DNA of 64,000 nt from an uncultured bacterium. Lineage in GTDB: Bacteria; Actinomycetota; Coriobacteriia; Coriobacteriales; Coriobacteriaceae. The notes under the pieces are model-generated. The model was given only the letters and a program-made list of their open reading frames with translations. It made no database searches and was not told the DNA's origin. Position numbers and translations under genes: made by a program. Of this stretch, positions 1-7,705 are shown one piece after another. The first letter of the stretch is position 1, and each line of letters opens with the position of its first letter. Where the stretch lies: NCBI GenBank assembly GCA_905215505.1, contig CAJMPU010000006.1, forward strand, positions 58,324-122,323, written 5' to 3'.

Positions 1-501
1 AATGATCTCGTCACAGAAGCCGCAGGACGTGACAATCGACGTCAAAAAGCGAATGCGACCGGCCCTAAAGCCCGTCTCCTCATGCAGCTCGCGCTTGGCG
101 CAATCGAGCGGGTCCTCGCCTGGATCGAGCTTGCCGGCGGGAATCTCGACCGTCACGCGGTCGATGGCGGTGCGGTACTGACGCACCAGTACAATCTTGC
201 CGCTCTCGGTCAGTGCCACAACGGCCGCCGCACCCGGATGGCGAACGATATCGCGGGCGCTGCGGTGACCGTTGGGCAGCTCAACCTCAAGACGGTGGAC
301 GTCGAGGATCTTGCCCTTCCAGGCACACTCCTCCGAAAGAATCTTCTCGTGCAGCTCGGCATCGTGCGGGTCGTCGTCGCCCAGCACCAGCGACGGCTCG
401 TCAGCGACCTCGCCACCAGGCTCGCCCTCGGCGTGCCCATACATGCGGCTGCCCTCTTCGACGATCTGCGCGTCCACGAGCTCTTCGTTCTTCTCGTCCA
501 T
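1..501 (-). CDS. Nudix hydrolase, ADP-ribose pyrophosphatase type (3' end cut by window)
   Basis: Probably hydrolyses ADP-ribose or a related nucleoside diphosphate sugar. The visible 167 residues hold a complete Nudix box (GX5EX7REUXEEXGU): Gly123, Glu129, Arg137-Glu138, Glu141-Glu142, in PAGKLDPGE...RELHEETGF. The downstream TSCGFCDE segment is typical of the ADP-ribose branch. An acidic extension of about 45 residues precedes the fold. The start at 501 is preferred over the in-frame ATG at 510 because GAGAGGA lies about 9 nt upstream of 501. It begins 21 nt after the purD stop, so it is probably the last visible gene of a purA-purD-nudix run. The frame is still open at base 1. The family is sure, the exact substrate is inferred. 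Confidence 0.85.
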   Translation of the reverse strand, partial: MDEKNEELVDAQIVEEGSRMYGHAEGEPGGEVADEPSLVLGDDDPHDAELHEKILSEECAWKGKILDVHRLEVELPNGHRSARDIVRHPGAAAVVALTESGKIVLVRQYRTAIDRVTVEIPAGKLDPGEDPLDCAKRELHEETGFRAGRIRFLTSIVTSCGFCDEII

Positions 502-522
502 CCGTCTCATTCCTCTCGGACT

Positions 523-1827
523 TTAGGCATCCCAGGCGTCGCGGCCACGCAGCGCGCGCAGACCGATGTCATGACGCAGGGTCTTGCCCTCAAAATCAAT
601 CTTCTCGCAAGCCTCGTAGGCAAGGTTGCGGGCGTTCTCGAACGTGTCGCCCAGCGCGGTCACGGCAAGCACACGGCCGCCGTTGGTCACGAGCTGGCCA
701 TCCACCACGGCGGTGCCGGCATGGTACACGGTCACGTTCTCCATGGCCTCGGCGTCGGCGATGCCGGTGATGACTTTGCCCTTCTCGTAGCTGCCGGGGT
801 AGCCCGCGCTCGTCAGGACAACAGCCACGGCCCACTCGTCACGCCAATCGAGCTCAATCTGATCGAGCTCGCAGTTGGCACAAGCCAGCATGACCTCGAC
901 CAGGTCGTTCTTGAGGCGCGGCAGCACGACCTGCGTCTCAGGGTCGCCAAAGCGGGCGTTGAACTCCAGCACCTTGGGGCCGGCGGGGGTGAGCATAAAG
1001 CCTCCGTACAGGCAGCCGCGGTAGTCGATGCCCTCGGCGACAAGCTCGGCCACGGTCTGCTCCATGACCGCCACCATCGTGGCGTGCTCCTCGTCGGTCA
1101 CGATGGGCACCGGGCTGTAAACGCCCATGCCGCCGGTGTTGGGGCCAAGGTCGCCCTCGAGCGCACGCTTGTGATCCTGCGAGGTGGCCATAGGACGCAC
1201 GGTCTTGCCGTCGGTAAAGGCCAGCAGCGAGCACTCGGGGCCAACCAGCATTTCCTCAATGACAACGGTGTTGCCGGCATCGCCAAAGGTGCCGCCAAAG
1301 CACTCGCGCACGGCTTCCTCGGCCTGCGCAAGCTCAGTCGCCACGATAACGCCCTTGCCCGCGGCCAGGCCGTCAGCCTTCACGACCAGCGGGGCACCCT
1401 GCTCGCGCACATAGGCAAGAGCCGAAGCCTCGTCAGTAAACGAGCCGTAGGCGGCCGTCGGAATGCCGGCACGCTCCATGAGCTGCTTGGAGAACAGCTT
1501 GGAGCCCTCCATCTGAGCGCCCTCGGCACCCGGGCCAAAGCAGGGAATGCCCGCCGCGCGCACGGCATCGGCTACGCCCGCCACGAGCGGAGCCTCGGGG
1601 CCAATTACCACAAGTCCGCATCCGTGGCTCTGGGCAAACGCCGCCACGGCCGCAGGATCGCAATCGTCGAGAACCACGTTCTCGCCGCAGCTCGCGGTGC
1701 CGCCGTTACCCGGCGCAATGTAGAGCTTGCCGGCGCGCGGTGATGCTGCGAGCTTAGCTGCCAGAGCATGCTCGCGGCCGCCGCTGCCCAACAACAGGAT
1801 GTCGATGGTTTGAGTGTCCGCCTTCAA
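523..1827 (-). CDS. purD: Phosphoribosylamine-glycine ligase (GARS)
   Basis: Second step of de novo purine synthesis: ATP-dependent joining of glycine to phosphoribosylamine, cytosolic. The 434-residue product opens with the family signature ILLLGSGGREHALA and carries the ATP-grasp features KADGLAAGKGV, GPECSLLAFTDG, and FNARFGDPETQ near the metal/ATP site. Length matches bacterial PurD. The TTG start at 1827 is chosen because an ideal GAGGAGG lies 6 nt upstream. The longer open frame upstream has no family similarity. It follows purA after a 121-nt gap containing a palindrome, and the Nudix gene follows 21 nt later. Confidence 0.95.
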   Translation of the reverse strand: MKADTQTIDILLLGSGGREHALAAKLAASPRAGKLYIAPGNGGTASCGENVVLDDCDPAAVAAFAQSHGCGLVVIGPEAPLVAGVADAVRAAGIPCFGPGAEGAQMEGSKLFSKQLMERAGIPTAAYGSFTDEASALAYVREQGAPLVVKADGLAAGKGVIVATELAQAEEAVRECFGGTFGDAGNTVVIEEMLVGPECSLLAFTDGKTVRPMATSQDHKRALEGDLGPNTGGMGVYSPVPIVTDEEHATMVAVMEQTVAELVAEGIDYRGCLYGGFMLTPAGPKVLEFNARFGDPETQVVLPRLKNDLVEVMLACANCELDQIELDWRDEWAVAVVLTSAGYPGSYEKGKVITGIADAEAMENVTVYHAGTAVVDGQLVTNGGRVLAVTALGDTFENARNLAYEACEKIDFEGKTLRHDIGLRALRGRDAWDA

Positions 1828-1884
1828 GGGTGCCTCCTCTATGGATGAACGGCCCGCCAACCATGCGGACCCATTACAAAGCAA

Positions 1885-1926
1885 ATATACCCCTCGGCCG
1901 CCCGCTTGGGCTGCAAAGGGGTATAT
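1885..1926 (-). terminator. Nested palindrome between purA and purD, possible terminator or attenuator
   Basis: Perfect 10-bp arms (atatacccct at 1885-1894 and its complement at 1917-1926) enclose a second small hairpin, GCCC-gctt-GGGC. The T-tract on the purA side is weak (TTTGCTTTG), so read-through into purD is plausible. Confidence 0.45.
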
Positions 1927-1948
1927 CGCAATAACCGAATAGTGCCGA

Positions 1949-3235
1949 TTACTTCCAGAATCGGTTGATGATCTGCTCGCGATCGGCGCCGACGCCAATG
2001 AACGTCACGCGGGTGTGTGCCAGATCCTCGATAAACGCCACGTAGTCCTGAGCCTCCTGCGGCAGCTCGTCAAAGCTGCGGCAACCGGTGATATCGCACT
2101 TCCAGCCCGGGAGCTCCTCGTAGATGGGTTTGGCATGCTCAAAGCGCACCTGGTGCTCAGGCACGCTCGTGTAACGCTCGCCATCGACGTCATAGGCAAC
2201 GCATACCTTAATGGTGTCGAAGGCCGAAAGCACGTCGAGCTTGGTCATGGCGATGTCGGTGAGGCCGTTGACGCGCGAGGCATAGTTGGCGATAGGGCCG
2301 TCAAACCAGCCGCAACGACGACGGCGACCGGTGGTCACGCCGTACTCGTGGCCCTCCTCGGTCAGCGTGTGGCCGGCCTCGGACTCATAGGAAAGCTCGG
2401 TGGGCATGGGGCCCGAACCGACGCGGGTGATATAGGCCTTCATGACGCCCAGCACGCGGTCGACATTCTTCATACCGACGCCGGAGCCGGTGATGGCGCC
2501 GCCGGCGGTGCAATTGGAAGACGTCACGTACGGATAGGTGCCGTGATCGATGTCGAGCAGCGTCGCCTGGGCACCCTCGAACAGCAGGTCCTTGCCCTCA
2601 TCGATCATGTTGTTGAGCAGCAGGCTCGTCTCGGTGATGTAGGGGCGCAGGCGCTCGGCCATGGGCAGGTACTCGTCGCAGATCTGGTCCACGGTGTAGG
2701 TGGGCAGGTGGTAGATGAGCTCGAGCTCGGGATTCACGCGGGCAAGAGCAGTCTCCAGCTTGTCGCGGAACAGCGCCTCGTCCAGCATGTCCTGCATGCG
2801 CAGGCCGATGCGGGCCATCTTGTCCTGGTAGCACGGACCGATGCCGCGCTTGGTGGTACCGATGTTCTTCTTGCCGAGCTTCTGCTCAAAAGCACCATCC
2901 AGATCGATGTGGTACGGCATGATGATGTGCGCGTTGCCACTGATCTTGAGGTTCTTGGTGGTGATGCCGTCGGCCTCGAACATGTCAATCTCCTCAAGGA
3001 CAACCTTGGGGTTGACGACGCAGCCGTTACCGATCACCGACACATGGTCGGAATACATGATGCCGGAGGGCACCTGGTGCAGGCCGTACTTCTTGCCGTT
3101 GACGACGATGGTGTGGCCGGCGTTATTACCGCCCGAATAGCGCACGACGGCATCGAAGTCGCCGGCGACCAGGTCGCAAATCTTACCCTTGCCCTCATCG
3201 CCCCACTGGGCACCGACCAAAACGGTTGACGGCAT
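1949..3235 (-). CDS. purA: Adenylosuccinate synthetase
   Basis: Converts IMP, aspartate and GTP to adenylosuccinate, the first committed step to AMP. The 428-residue protein begins MPSTVLVGAQWGDEGKGK, which contains the catalytic Asp and the GTP-binding P-loop. It also has GNNAGHT, the IMP-binding TTKRGIGP, TGSGVG, and TTGRRRRCGW, all at expected spacing. Length is normal. GTAAGGAG lies 5 nt before the ATG. It lies 93 nt downstream of dnaB on the same strand. purB, which acts on its product, is in the same window at 51.2 kb. Confidence 0.97.
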   Translation of the reverse strand: MPSTVLVGAQWGDEGKGKICDLVAGDFDAVVRYSGGNNAGHTIVVNGKKYGLHQVPSGIMYSDHVSVIGNGCVVNPKVVLEEIDMFEADGITTKNLKISGNAHIIMPYHIDLDGAFEQKLGKKNIGTTKRGIGPCYQDKMARIGLRMQDMLDEALFRDKLETALARVNPELELIYHLPTYTVDQICDEYLPMAERLRPYITETSLLLNNMIDEGKDLLFEGAQATLLDIDHGTYPYVTSSNCTAGGAITGSGVGMKNVDRVLGVMKAYITRVGSGPMPTELSYESEAGHTLTEEGHEYGVTTGRRRRCGWFDGPIANYASRVNGLTDIAMTKLDVLSAFDTIKVCVAYDVDGERYTSVPEHQVRFEHAKPIYEELPGWKCDITGCRSFDELPQEAQDYVAFIEDLAHTRVTFIGVGADREQIINRFWK

Positions 3236-3328
3236 GTTTACTCCTTACATTCATGGACTGTCTACGCGCCACGCCGGCACGCAGAAGCACAAAACATTCC
3301 CAGTATACCCGTGCAACGGGCGCCTGTC

Positions 3329-4720
3329 CTACTCCTCGGTATGCGCCCCATCAAGCTCATAGAACTTGGTGGATGCCGGCAGGAACATCAGGTCGACGTC
3401 ACCGATCGGGCCCGAACGGTTCTTGGCCACGACGATACGCGTAACGCCCTCGTCGGGTCGATCGTCACGCGAGGCCTCGGCCTCGTCGGCGGAGCGGTCC
3501 AAGAACATAACGATGTCGGCGTCCTGCTCGATGGAGCCCGATTCACGCAGGTCGGAAAGCTGCGGGCGTTTGCCGGTACGGGACTCGACCTGACGCGACA
3601 GCTGCGACAGCGCGATCAACGGAATCTTGAGCTCCTTGGCCATGATCTTTAAACCACGCGACATCTCGGAGACCTCGACGGTACGGCTCTCGGAGCGACG
3701 CCCCGGCGGAGGACTCACCAGCTGCAGGTAGTCCAGGATAATGATGGCCTTCTCCTTGTTGTGAAGCATGCGGCGGCTCTTGGCGCGGATCTCGGTCACC
3801 GTGGTGCCGGGCGTATCGTCAATCAGAATGTCGAGCTTAGACAAAGTCTGCGTGGCCTCGTTGATATTGGCCCACTGCTCGGGGCTAATGCGGCCCGTAC
3901 GGAAGTCGCTGATCGAAATCATGGCGTAGGCGCAAATCAGGCGCTGGGCAATTTCCTTGCCCGACATCTCCAGCGAAAAGAAGCCAACGGTATAGCCCGC
4001 AGCGGCGGCATTCAGCGCCAGGTTCAGAGCGAACGACGTCTTACCCACGGCAGGGCGGGCGCCGATAATGATGAGCTGGCCCTCGCGGAAACCCATAAGC
4101 ATGCGGTCGAGCGACGGGAAGCCGGTGGGCACGCCCGCGGCCTGTCCGCCGGCCTTACACACTTCCTCGGCCTCGTTATAGGCCTCGACCATAAACTCGG
4201 TCAGTGTCTTATAGCTCGACTTGACCTCGCGCGCCGTGACCTTGAGCAGCTTGCTCTCGGCCAGCTCCACGACCTCTTTGGTGTCGGTAGGGGCGTTATA
4301 GGCCAGTGCGTTGATCTCGTTGGTGGCACCGATCAGCTCGCGTAGCATCGAGTCGCGACGGACGATGGCGGCATGGTGCTGCCAGTTCACGAGCGACAGG
4401 GTCTGACCCATCAGCTCCAAAATGTAGGCCTCGCCGCCCACGGCATCAAGCTTGTTGATGCTGCGCAGGTAATCGATCAGCGAGATAGAGTCGATGGGAA
4501 TGCGGCTGTTGTACATATCGACCATCGCGGTGTAGATGGTCTTATGAATGGGCCGGTAGAAGTCATCGGGCTGCAGCTCGACCTGGGCCTCCTCGACCAC
4601 CTCGGGCGACAGCAGCATGGCGGCCAGTACATTGGCCTCTGCATCTTGGTTTTGAGGGAGACCCAACTTGGAGCCACGGTCCTCGACCGTCAGCCCCGTC
4701 TCCCTTTCATCATATGCCAT
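3329..4720 (-). CDS. dnaB: Replicative DNA helicase DnaB
   Basis: Hexameric 5'-3' helicase that unwinds DNA ahead of the replisome. The 463-residue product has an N-terminal DnaB domain (PQNQDAEANVLAAML, about 15-115) and a RecA-like C-terminal domain with Walker A GARPAVGKTSFALN, Walker B IIILDYLQL, and the late motif LSDLRESGSIEQDAD. The start at 4720 (MAYDERETG) is preferred because GAGG sits 6 nt upstream. An in-frame ATG 12 nt further out lacks a better site. It lies between the ribosomal-protein/ssb cluster and purA. A DciA-type loader gene is present at 18.8 kb. Confidence 0.96.
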   Translation of the reverse strand: MAYDERETGLTVEDRGSKLGLPQNQDAEANVLAAMLLSPEVVEEAQVELQPDDFYRPIHKTIYTAMVDMYNSRIPIDSISLIDYLRSINKLDAVGGEAYILELMGQTLSLVNWQHHAAIVRRDSMLRELIGATNEINALAYNAPTDTKEVVELAESKLLKVTAREVKSSYKTLTEFMVEAYNEAEEVCKAGGQAAGVPTGFPSLDRMLMGFREGQLIIIGARPAVGKTSFALNLALNAAAAGYTVGFFSLEMSGKEIAQRLICAYAMISISDFRTGRISPEQWANINEATQTLSKLDILIDDTPGTTVTEIRAKSRRMLHNKEKAIIILDYLQLVSPPPGRRSESRTVEVSEMSRGLKIMAKELKIPLIALSQLSRQVESRTGKRPQLSDLRESGSIEQDADIVMFLDRSADEAEASRDDRPDEGVTRIVVAKNRSGPIGDVDLMFLPASTKFYELDGAHTEE

Positions 4721-4875
4721 GAGCATCCTCATTCATATCGCTTGCGAGCATCCATAGTATCAGCCACAGTCCCAAAACGGGCCGCGCCCCGGCAATCATC
4801 ACCGAACGAAACGGATGAACGGTCCCGTGTATAGGACTTCGACGCAACGCCTGCCATGACGCTCGCTGAGCGTAG

Positions 4876-4910
4876 AAAACAAAAGGGCGCCCTGGTCTCC
4901 CAGAGCGCCC
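4876..4910 (-). terminator. Terminator after rplI
   Basis: 11-bp stem (gggcgccctgg at 4885-4895 with ccagagcgccc at 4900-4910, one G-T pair) and a 4-nt loop. It is followed on the minus strand by TTTTGTTTT. It closes the rpsF-ssb-rpsR-rplI transcript before dnaB. Confidence 0.85.
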
Positions 4911-4944
4911 TTCTTAGAACAAGATTGTTGCGTTGCAGCAAATG

Positions 4945-5484
4945 CTACTCGGCAGCAGCCTCAGTCTCGACCTCGGCGGTCTCGGCCTCGGCGACCTCAG
5001 CGGCCTCCTCAGCCTCAGCCTCGGCAGCGAGCTCCTCGGCGGTAACGCCAACGAGAACGACAACCTCGGCCTTGATCTCGCGGTACAGCGAGATGGCAAC
5101 GGTGTGGGCACCGGCAACCTTGATGGGCTTACCGAGCTCGACGCGCTTGCGGTCGATGTCCATACCGAGCTGAGCCTTGATGGCGTCAGCGATCATAGCG
5201 GCGGTAACGGAGCCAAAGAGGATGCCCTCGTCGCCGACCTTGACGTCAACGGTGACCGTCTTGCCCTCGAAGGCAGCCTTGGTCTCGTTGGCGGTAGCCA
5301 GACGGACGGCCTCGCGCTTGGCGATGTTGTTGCGACGCTCGTCAAGCTGCTTGAGGTTGCCCTTGGTGGCGGCAACAGCGAGCTTCTTGGGGAACAGGAA
5401 GTTCTCAGCGTAACCCTGAGCGACCTCTACGACGTCACCCTCGCCGCCCTTGCCCTTGATCTCATCGAGAAGAATAACCTTCAT
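4945..5484 (-). CDS. rplI: Large-subunit ribosomal protein L9
   Basis: Binds 23S rRNA at the base of the L1 stalk. The N-terminus MKVILLDEIKGKGGEGDVVEV and YAENFLFPKKLA are diagnostic of L9. The central helix and C-terminal domain follow. At 179 residues it is about 30 longer than usual because of a low-complexity tail of Ala and Glu from about residue 145, which is probably disordered. It is the last gene of the rpsF-ssb-rpsR-rplI cluster, 15 nt after rpsR, and is followed by a strong terminator. Confidence 0.96.
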   Translation of the reverse strand: MKVILLDEIKGKGGEGDVVEVAQGYAENFLFPKKLAVAATKGNLKQLDERRNNIAKREAVRLATANETKAAFEGKTVTVDVKVGDEGILFGSVTAAMIADAIKAQLGMDIDRKRVELGKPIKVAGAHTVAISLYREIKAEVVVLVGVTAEELAAEAEAEEAAEVAEAETAEVETEAAAE

Positions 5485-5499
5485 GATGCGTCTCCCTTC

Positions 5500-5766
5500 T
5501 TAGCCGCGGTCGCGGTTGCCACGAGAGGAAACCACGGGGACGGTGTACGGCAGGAGAGCCATCTCGCGGGCGCGCTTGATGGCGTTGGCGATGTCATGCT
5601 GATGCTGCGTGCAAGCGCCAGTGACGCGACGGGGCTTGATCTTGCCACGGTCGGTCATGTACTTACGGAGAAGCTGAGTGTCCTTATAGTCGATGAACTC
5701 AGTGTTCTCCTTGCAGAACTGGCAGTACTTACGACGCGGCTGACGCGCAGAAAAATCATTAGCCAT
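5500..5766 (-). CDS. rpsR: Small-subunit ribosomal protein S18
   Basis: Pairs with S6 on the 30S platform. The 88-residue product contains RKYCQFC, a CxxC motif, and TGACTQHQ with further Cys and His. It therefore looks like a zinc-binding (C+) form of S18, which implies zinc-dependent regulation could exist elsewhere in the genome. The start at 5766 (MANDFSARQ) is chosen because AAAGG lies 9 nt upstream. An in-frame ATG further out extends into non-homologous sequence. The gene sits between ssb and rplI. Confidence 0.95.
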   Translation of the reverse strand: MANDFSARQPRRKYCQFCKENTEFIDYKDTQLLRKYMTDRGKIKPRRVTGACTQHQHDIANAIKRAREMALLPYTVPVVSSRGNRDRG

Positions 5767-5838
5767 GTCAAAATACCTTTCGTTTGGCAACTTCGGCGAA
5801 CCGAAGCCGCCTCTCACTCAAAAATAGGTGAACAGCCC

Positions 5839-6291
5839 TTAAAACGGGATGTCCTCATCGTAGACGTCGACCGCGGGCGGCGTAGCCACCGGTGCGGCAG
5901 GACGTGCTGCGGGCGCGGGGGCTGCGGGGGCGTAACCGCCCTGATCGTAGCCACCCTGGCCACCACGGGAGCTCATAAACTCGATCTCATCGACGATGAC
6001 CTCAAGCTTGCTCCGGCGCTGGCCGTCGCGCTCCCAAGAGCTGTAGCGCAGCTTGCCCTCGATCGCGACCTTGTTTCCCTTTGCCAGGAAACGGCTCACG
6101 GCCTCGGCGCGCGTGCCGAACATAGTGCAGTCGACAAAGTTGGGATAGTCCTCCCACTCGCCAGTCTGCGGGTTGCGGCGACGATCGTTCACGGCGACGC
6201 CAAAGGACAGAACCTGGGTTCCGCCGGCGGTGGCGCGCAGCTCGGGATCACGCGTGAGGTTACCGGTGATGTTCACTCGATTGATGCTCAT
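5839..6291 (-). CDS. ssb: Single-stranded DNA-binding protein
   Basis: Coats single-stranded DNA during replication and repair. The OB fold spans about residues 1-108 (MSINRVNITGNLTRDPELR, FVDCTMFG, KVAIEGKLRYSSW). A Gly/Ala/Pro-rich linker follows. The extreme C-terminus is DEDIPF, the acidic protein-interaction tip. The 150-residue length is typical. Its place between rpsF and rpsR is the standard bacterial arrangement and marks the housekeeping SSB. Confidence 0.97.
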   Translation of the reverse strand: MSINRVNITGNLTRDPELRATAGGTQVLSFGVAVNDRRRNPQTGEWEDYPNFVDCTMFGTRAEAVSRFLAKGNKVAIEGKLRYSSWERDGQRRSKLEVIVDEIEFMSSRGGQGGYDQGGYAPAAPAPAARPAAPVATPPAVDVYDEDIPF

Positions 6292-6339
6292 AACTCACTA
6301 CTTCCTCTTGGGGCACAAGCCCAGTCCAAAACGACAGTC

Positions 6340-6633
6340 TTACTCCTGGTCGTCGCGACGGACGATCATGTGGCGGACCACAGCATCGGTGATGCGCAGG
6401 ACGCGATCAAGCTCGGCGATCTGGGTAGGATCTGCGTGGAAGTTGATGAGGGTGTAGTCACCATCGGTGAGGTCGTTGATCTCGTAGGCGAGCTTGCGCT
6501 TGCCCCACTCGTCAACGGAGTCGACCTTGCCAGCGCCCTCAGCGATCGTGGTATCGATACGCTTCATAACAGCGAGACGAGTCTCGGGGTCGAGCGACGG
6601 GTCAACAAAGAACAGCAGTTCATAAGCCTTCAT
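6340..6633 (-). CDS. rpsF: Small-subunit ribosomal protein S6
   Basis: Binds S18 and 16S rRNA on the 30S platform. The 97-residue protein begins MKAYELLFFVDPSLDPE and contains WGKRKLAYEIN and GDYTLINF, the conserved core. The start at 6633 has an excellent AGAGGAGG 7 nt upstream. A longer in-frame extension (MPRGGDN) overlaps that site and is rejected. It is the first gene of the cluster. A sigma-70-type promoter and a leader hairpin lie upstream. Confidence 0.96.
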   Translation of the reverse strand: MKAYELLFFVDPSLDPETRLAVMKRIDTTIAEGAGKVDSVDEWGKRKLAYEINDLTDGDYTLINFHADPTQIAELDRVLRITDAVVRHMIVRRDDQE

Positions 6634-6660
6634 ATTGTCACCTCCTCTGGGCAAATGTGG

Positions 6661-6687
6661 CTTCAGGTCGTGAAGGTGCGCCTGAAG
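6661..6687 (-). promoter_or_regulatory. Leader hairpin upstream of rpsF
   Basis: CTTCAGG (6661-6667) pairs with CCTGAAG (6681-6687) across a 13-nt loop in the untranslated leader, between the promoter and the rpsF ribosome-binding site. The position matches S6:S18 autoregulatory leaders of other bacteria. I do not see the CCG bulge that defines that motif, so the function is inferred. Confidence 0.4.
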
Positions 6688-6704
6688 CAGGAAAAGACTT
6701 GGTA

Positions 6705-6733
6705 ATAATATCTTTCAACCTCCCAGGCTGCAA
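6705..6733 (-). promoter_or_regulatory. Promoter of rpsF-ssb-rpsR-rplI
   Basis: On the minus strand: TTGCAG (6728-6733), a 17-nt spacer, TATTAT (6705-6710). This is a good match to a housekeeping promoter, about 70 nt upstream of the rpsF start. Confidence 0.7.
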
Positions 6734-7095
6734 GAATGTGCAGCTACAACCTCATGACCTCCACATATGTCCATACTCACACGGCACTTCATGCGTCTTC
6801 CAACCAAATGCTGACCAAGAGCTTGACGAATTCGATAGCAAGATACGCTGCGGCGAGGACAACCTGAGTCAAACCGCAGGTCCCCGATTGCAGGGTTGTG
6901 GTCGCGAAATGCATACCACCGGTTCGATCGATTACCTCAAAAATTTTAAATTCGCTGCCACGTCATTCATGAATACCTATTTTGAACAGATCATCGAGCG
7001 GGATCTGGCTGGTCAGGATGCTTTTTTAGTACTCATCTGGCACATGCCGGATACGGGTGCGGAGCGAGCGGTTTAAAAAATGCCAAGTTTTCTGT
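6734..7095. other. Intergenic region without a convincing gene
   Basis: About 360 bases between the rpsF promoter and the tRNA-Ser promoter, more AT-rich than the neighbouring genes. A plus-strand reading frame runs through it to 7076 but starts inside the rpsF leader, has no ribosome-binding site and resembles no known family. It may be a decayed gene. I see no RNA gene or repeat in it. Confidence 0.5.
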
Positions 7096-7123
7096 TTGCA
7101 CTTTTCGATTCCTCGTGTATACT
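7096..7123 (+). promoter_or_regulatory. Promoter of the tRNA-Ser pair
   Basis: TTGCAC (7096-7101), 16-nt spacer, TATACT (7118-7123), ending 16 nt before the first tRNA base. Confidence 0.7.
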
Positions 7124-7139
7124 GACTTTCGCATTTAAC

Positions 7140-7230
7140 GGAGAGTTGTCCGAGTGGCCGAAGGAGCACGATTGGAAATCGTGTAGGCGTCAAAAGCGTC
7201 TCCAGGGTTCAAATCCCTGACTCTCCGCCA
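7140..7230 (+). tRNA. tRNA-Ser (anticodon GGA)
   Basis: Acceptor GGAGAGT pairs with ACTCTCC. The anticodon arm CACGA-TTGGAAA-TCGTG gives GGA. There is a long class II variable arm, T-arm GGGTTCAAATCCC, and an encoded CCA at 7228-7230. It is followed by its own terminator, and a second tRNA-Ser lies 48 nt downstream. Confidence 0.96.
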
Positions 7231-7240
7231 GTTAATTCCA

Positions 7241-7270
7241 AAGCAGGCCTTAGTGCCTGCTTTGTTTTTA
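7241..7270 (+). terminator. Terminator after tRNA-Ser(GGA)
   Basis: AAGCAGGC-cttagt-GCCTGCTT followed by TGTTTTTA. Confidence 0.85.
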
Positions 7271-7278
7271 CCCCACGC

Positions 7279-7369
7279 GGAGGGGTGGCAGAGTGGTTGA
7301 ATGCGGCGGTCTCGAAAACCGTTTGGCCTGTATAAGGTCACGAGGGTTCGAATCCCTCCTCCTCCGCCA
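7279..7369 (+). tRNA. tRNA-Ser (anticodon CGA)
   Basis: Acceptor GGAGGGG pairs with CTCCTCC. The anticodon loop CTCGAAA gives CGA. It has a class II variable arm, a GGGTTCGAATCCC T-arm, and encoded CCA at 7367-7369. Its last 25 bases before the final A recur as an exact inverted copy at 7434-7458. Confidence 0.96.
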
Positions 7370-7381
7370 TTTTGGTTGAGA

Positions 7382-7412
7382 AAGCTCCCAGGAATGGGAG
7401 CTTTTTTGTTTT
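7382..7412 (+). terminator. Terminator after tRNA-Ser(CGA)
   Basis: AAGCTCCC-aggaat-GGGAGCTT followed by TTTTGTTTT. Confidence 0.88.
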
Positions 7413-7433
7413 GAGTCCCTTACAAGCAAATTC

Positions 7434-7582
7434 GGCGGAGGAGGAGGGATTCGAACCCGCCAGGGCGCGGAGCGTAAAGAAAACGCGCCGTTGGCGCGTT
7501 TTTAGCGCAGCGCGGTCGGCGCCAGCCGACCGGATAAATTTTGAGCTTCGCTCAAAATTTGGACATCCCTCCTATTCAGCCA
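7434..7582. repeat. tRNA-Ser-derived repeat: inverted T-arm, hairpins, decayed direct copy
   Basis: Bases 7434-7458 are the exact reverse complement of the tRNA-Ser(CGA) 3' end at 7344-7368 (25 of 25). Then comes AGGGCGCGGAGCGTAAA (7462-7478), a hairpin ACGCGCC-gtt-GGCGCGT, a second hairpin CGGTCGGC-gcca-GCCGACCG, and a third, AAATTTTGAGC-ttc-GCTCAAAATTT. Finally 7565-7582 resembles the tRNA 3' end in direct orientation (15 of 18 with 7352-7369). The same order of parts occurs after tRNA-Lys, and a degenerate form after tRNA-Gly. I see no gene in 7370-7705. Confidence 0.7.
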
Positions 7583-7705
7583 CGCCCCCATCGCGTTCAG
7601 CATCAACCCAGCCCCGACCGTTTGCCGAGCAATAGGGTCGCAATCGGCGCCGAACATGTACTATGTACGGGCATTGTCCAAACCCATAGTCCAAAGGACC
7701 CCATC

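Noticed and set aside
82..1743. Long plus-strand open frame opposite purD
   Set aside because: Antisense shadow. The minus frame has all PurD motifs and a proper ribosome-binding site. The plus frame is rich in His, Leu, Gly and Ala as expected for the mirror of GC-rich codons.
2015..3229. Long plus-strand open frame opposite purA
   Set aside because: Mirror of purA, same reasoning.
4933..6705. 590-codon plus-strand open frame across rplI, rpsR, ssb and rpsF
   Set aside because: It spans four real genes and their spacers on the other strand, with no family similarity and no start signal.
6657..7076. 139-codon plus-strand open frame between rpsF and tRNA-Ser
   Set aside because: Starts inside the rpsF leader without a ribosome-binding site and has no recognisable domain. 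Kept only as an intergenic note.
7372..7635. 87-codon frame after tRNA-Ser reading EEEGFEPARARS
   Set aside because: The protein-like text is the translation of the inverted tRNA T-arm and the GC hairpins, not a gene.
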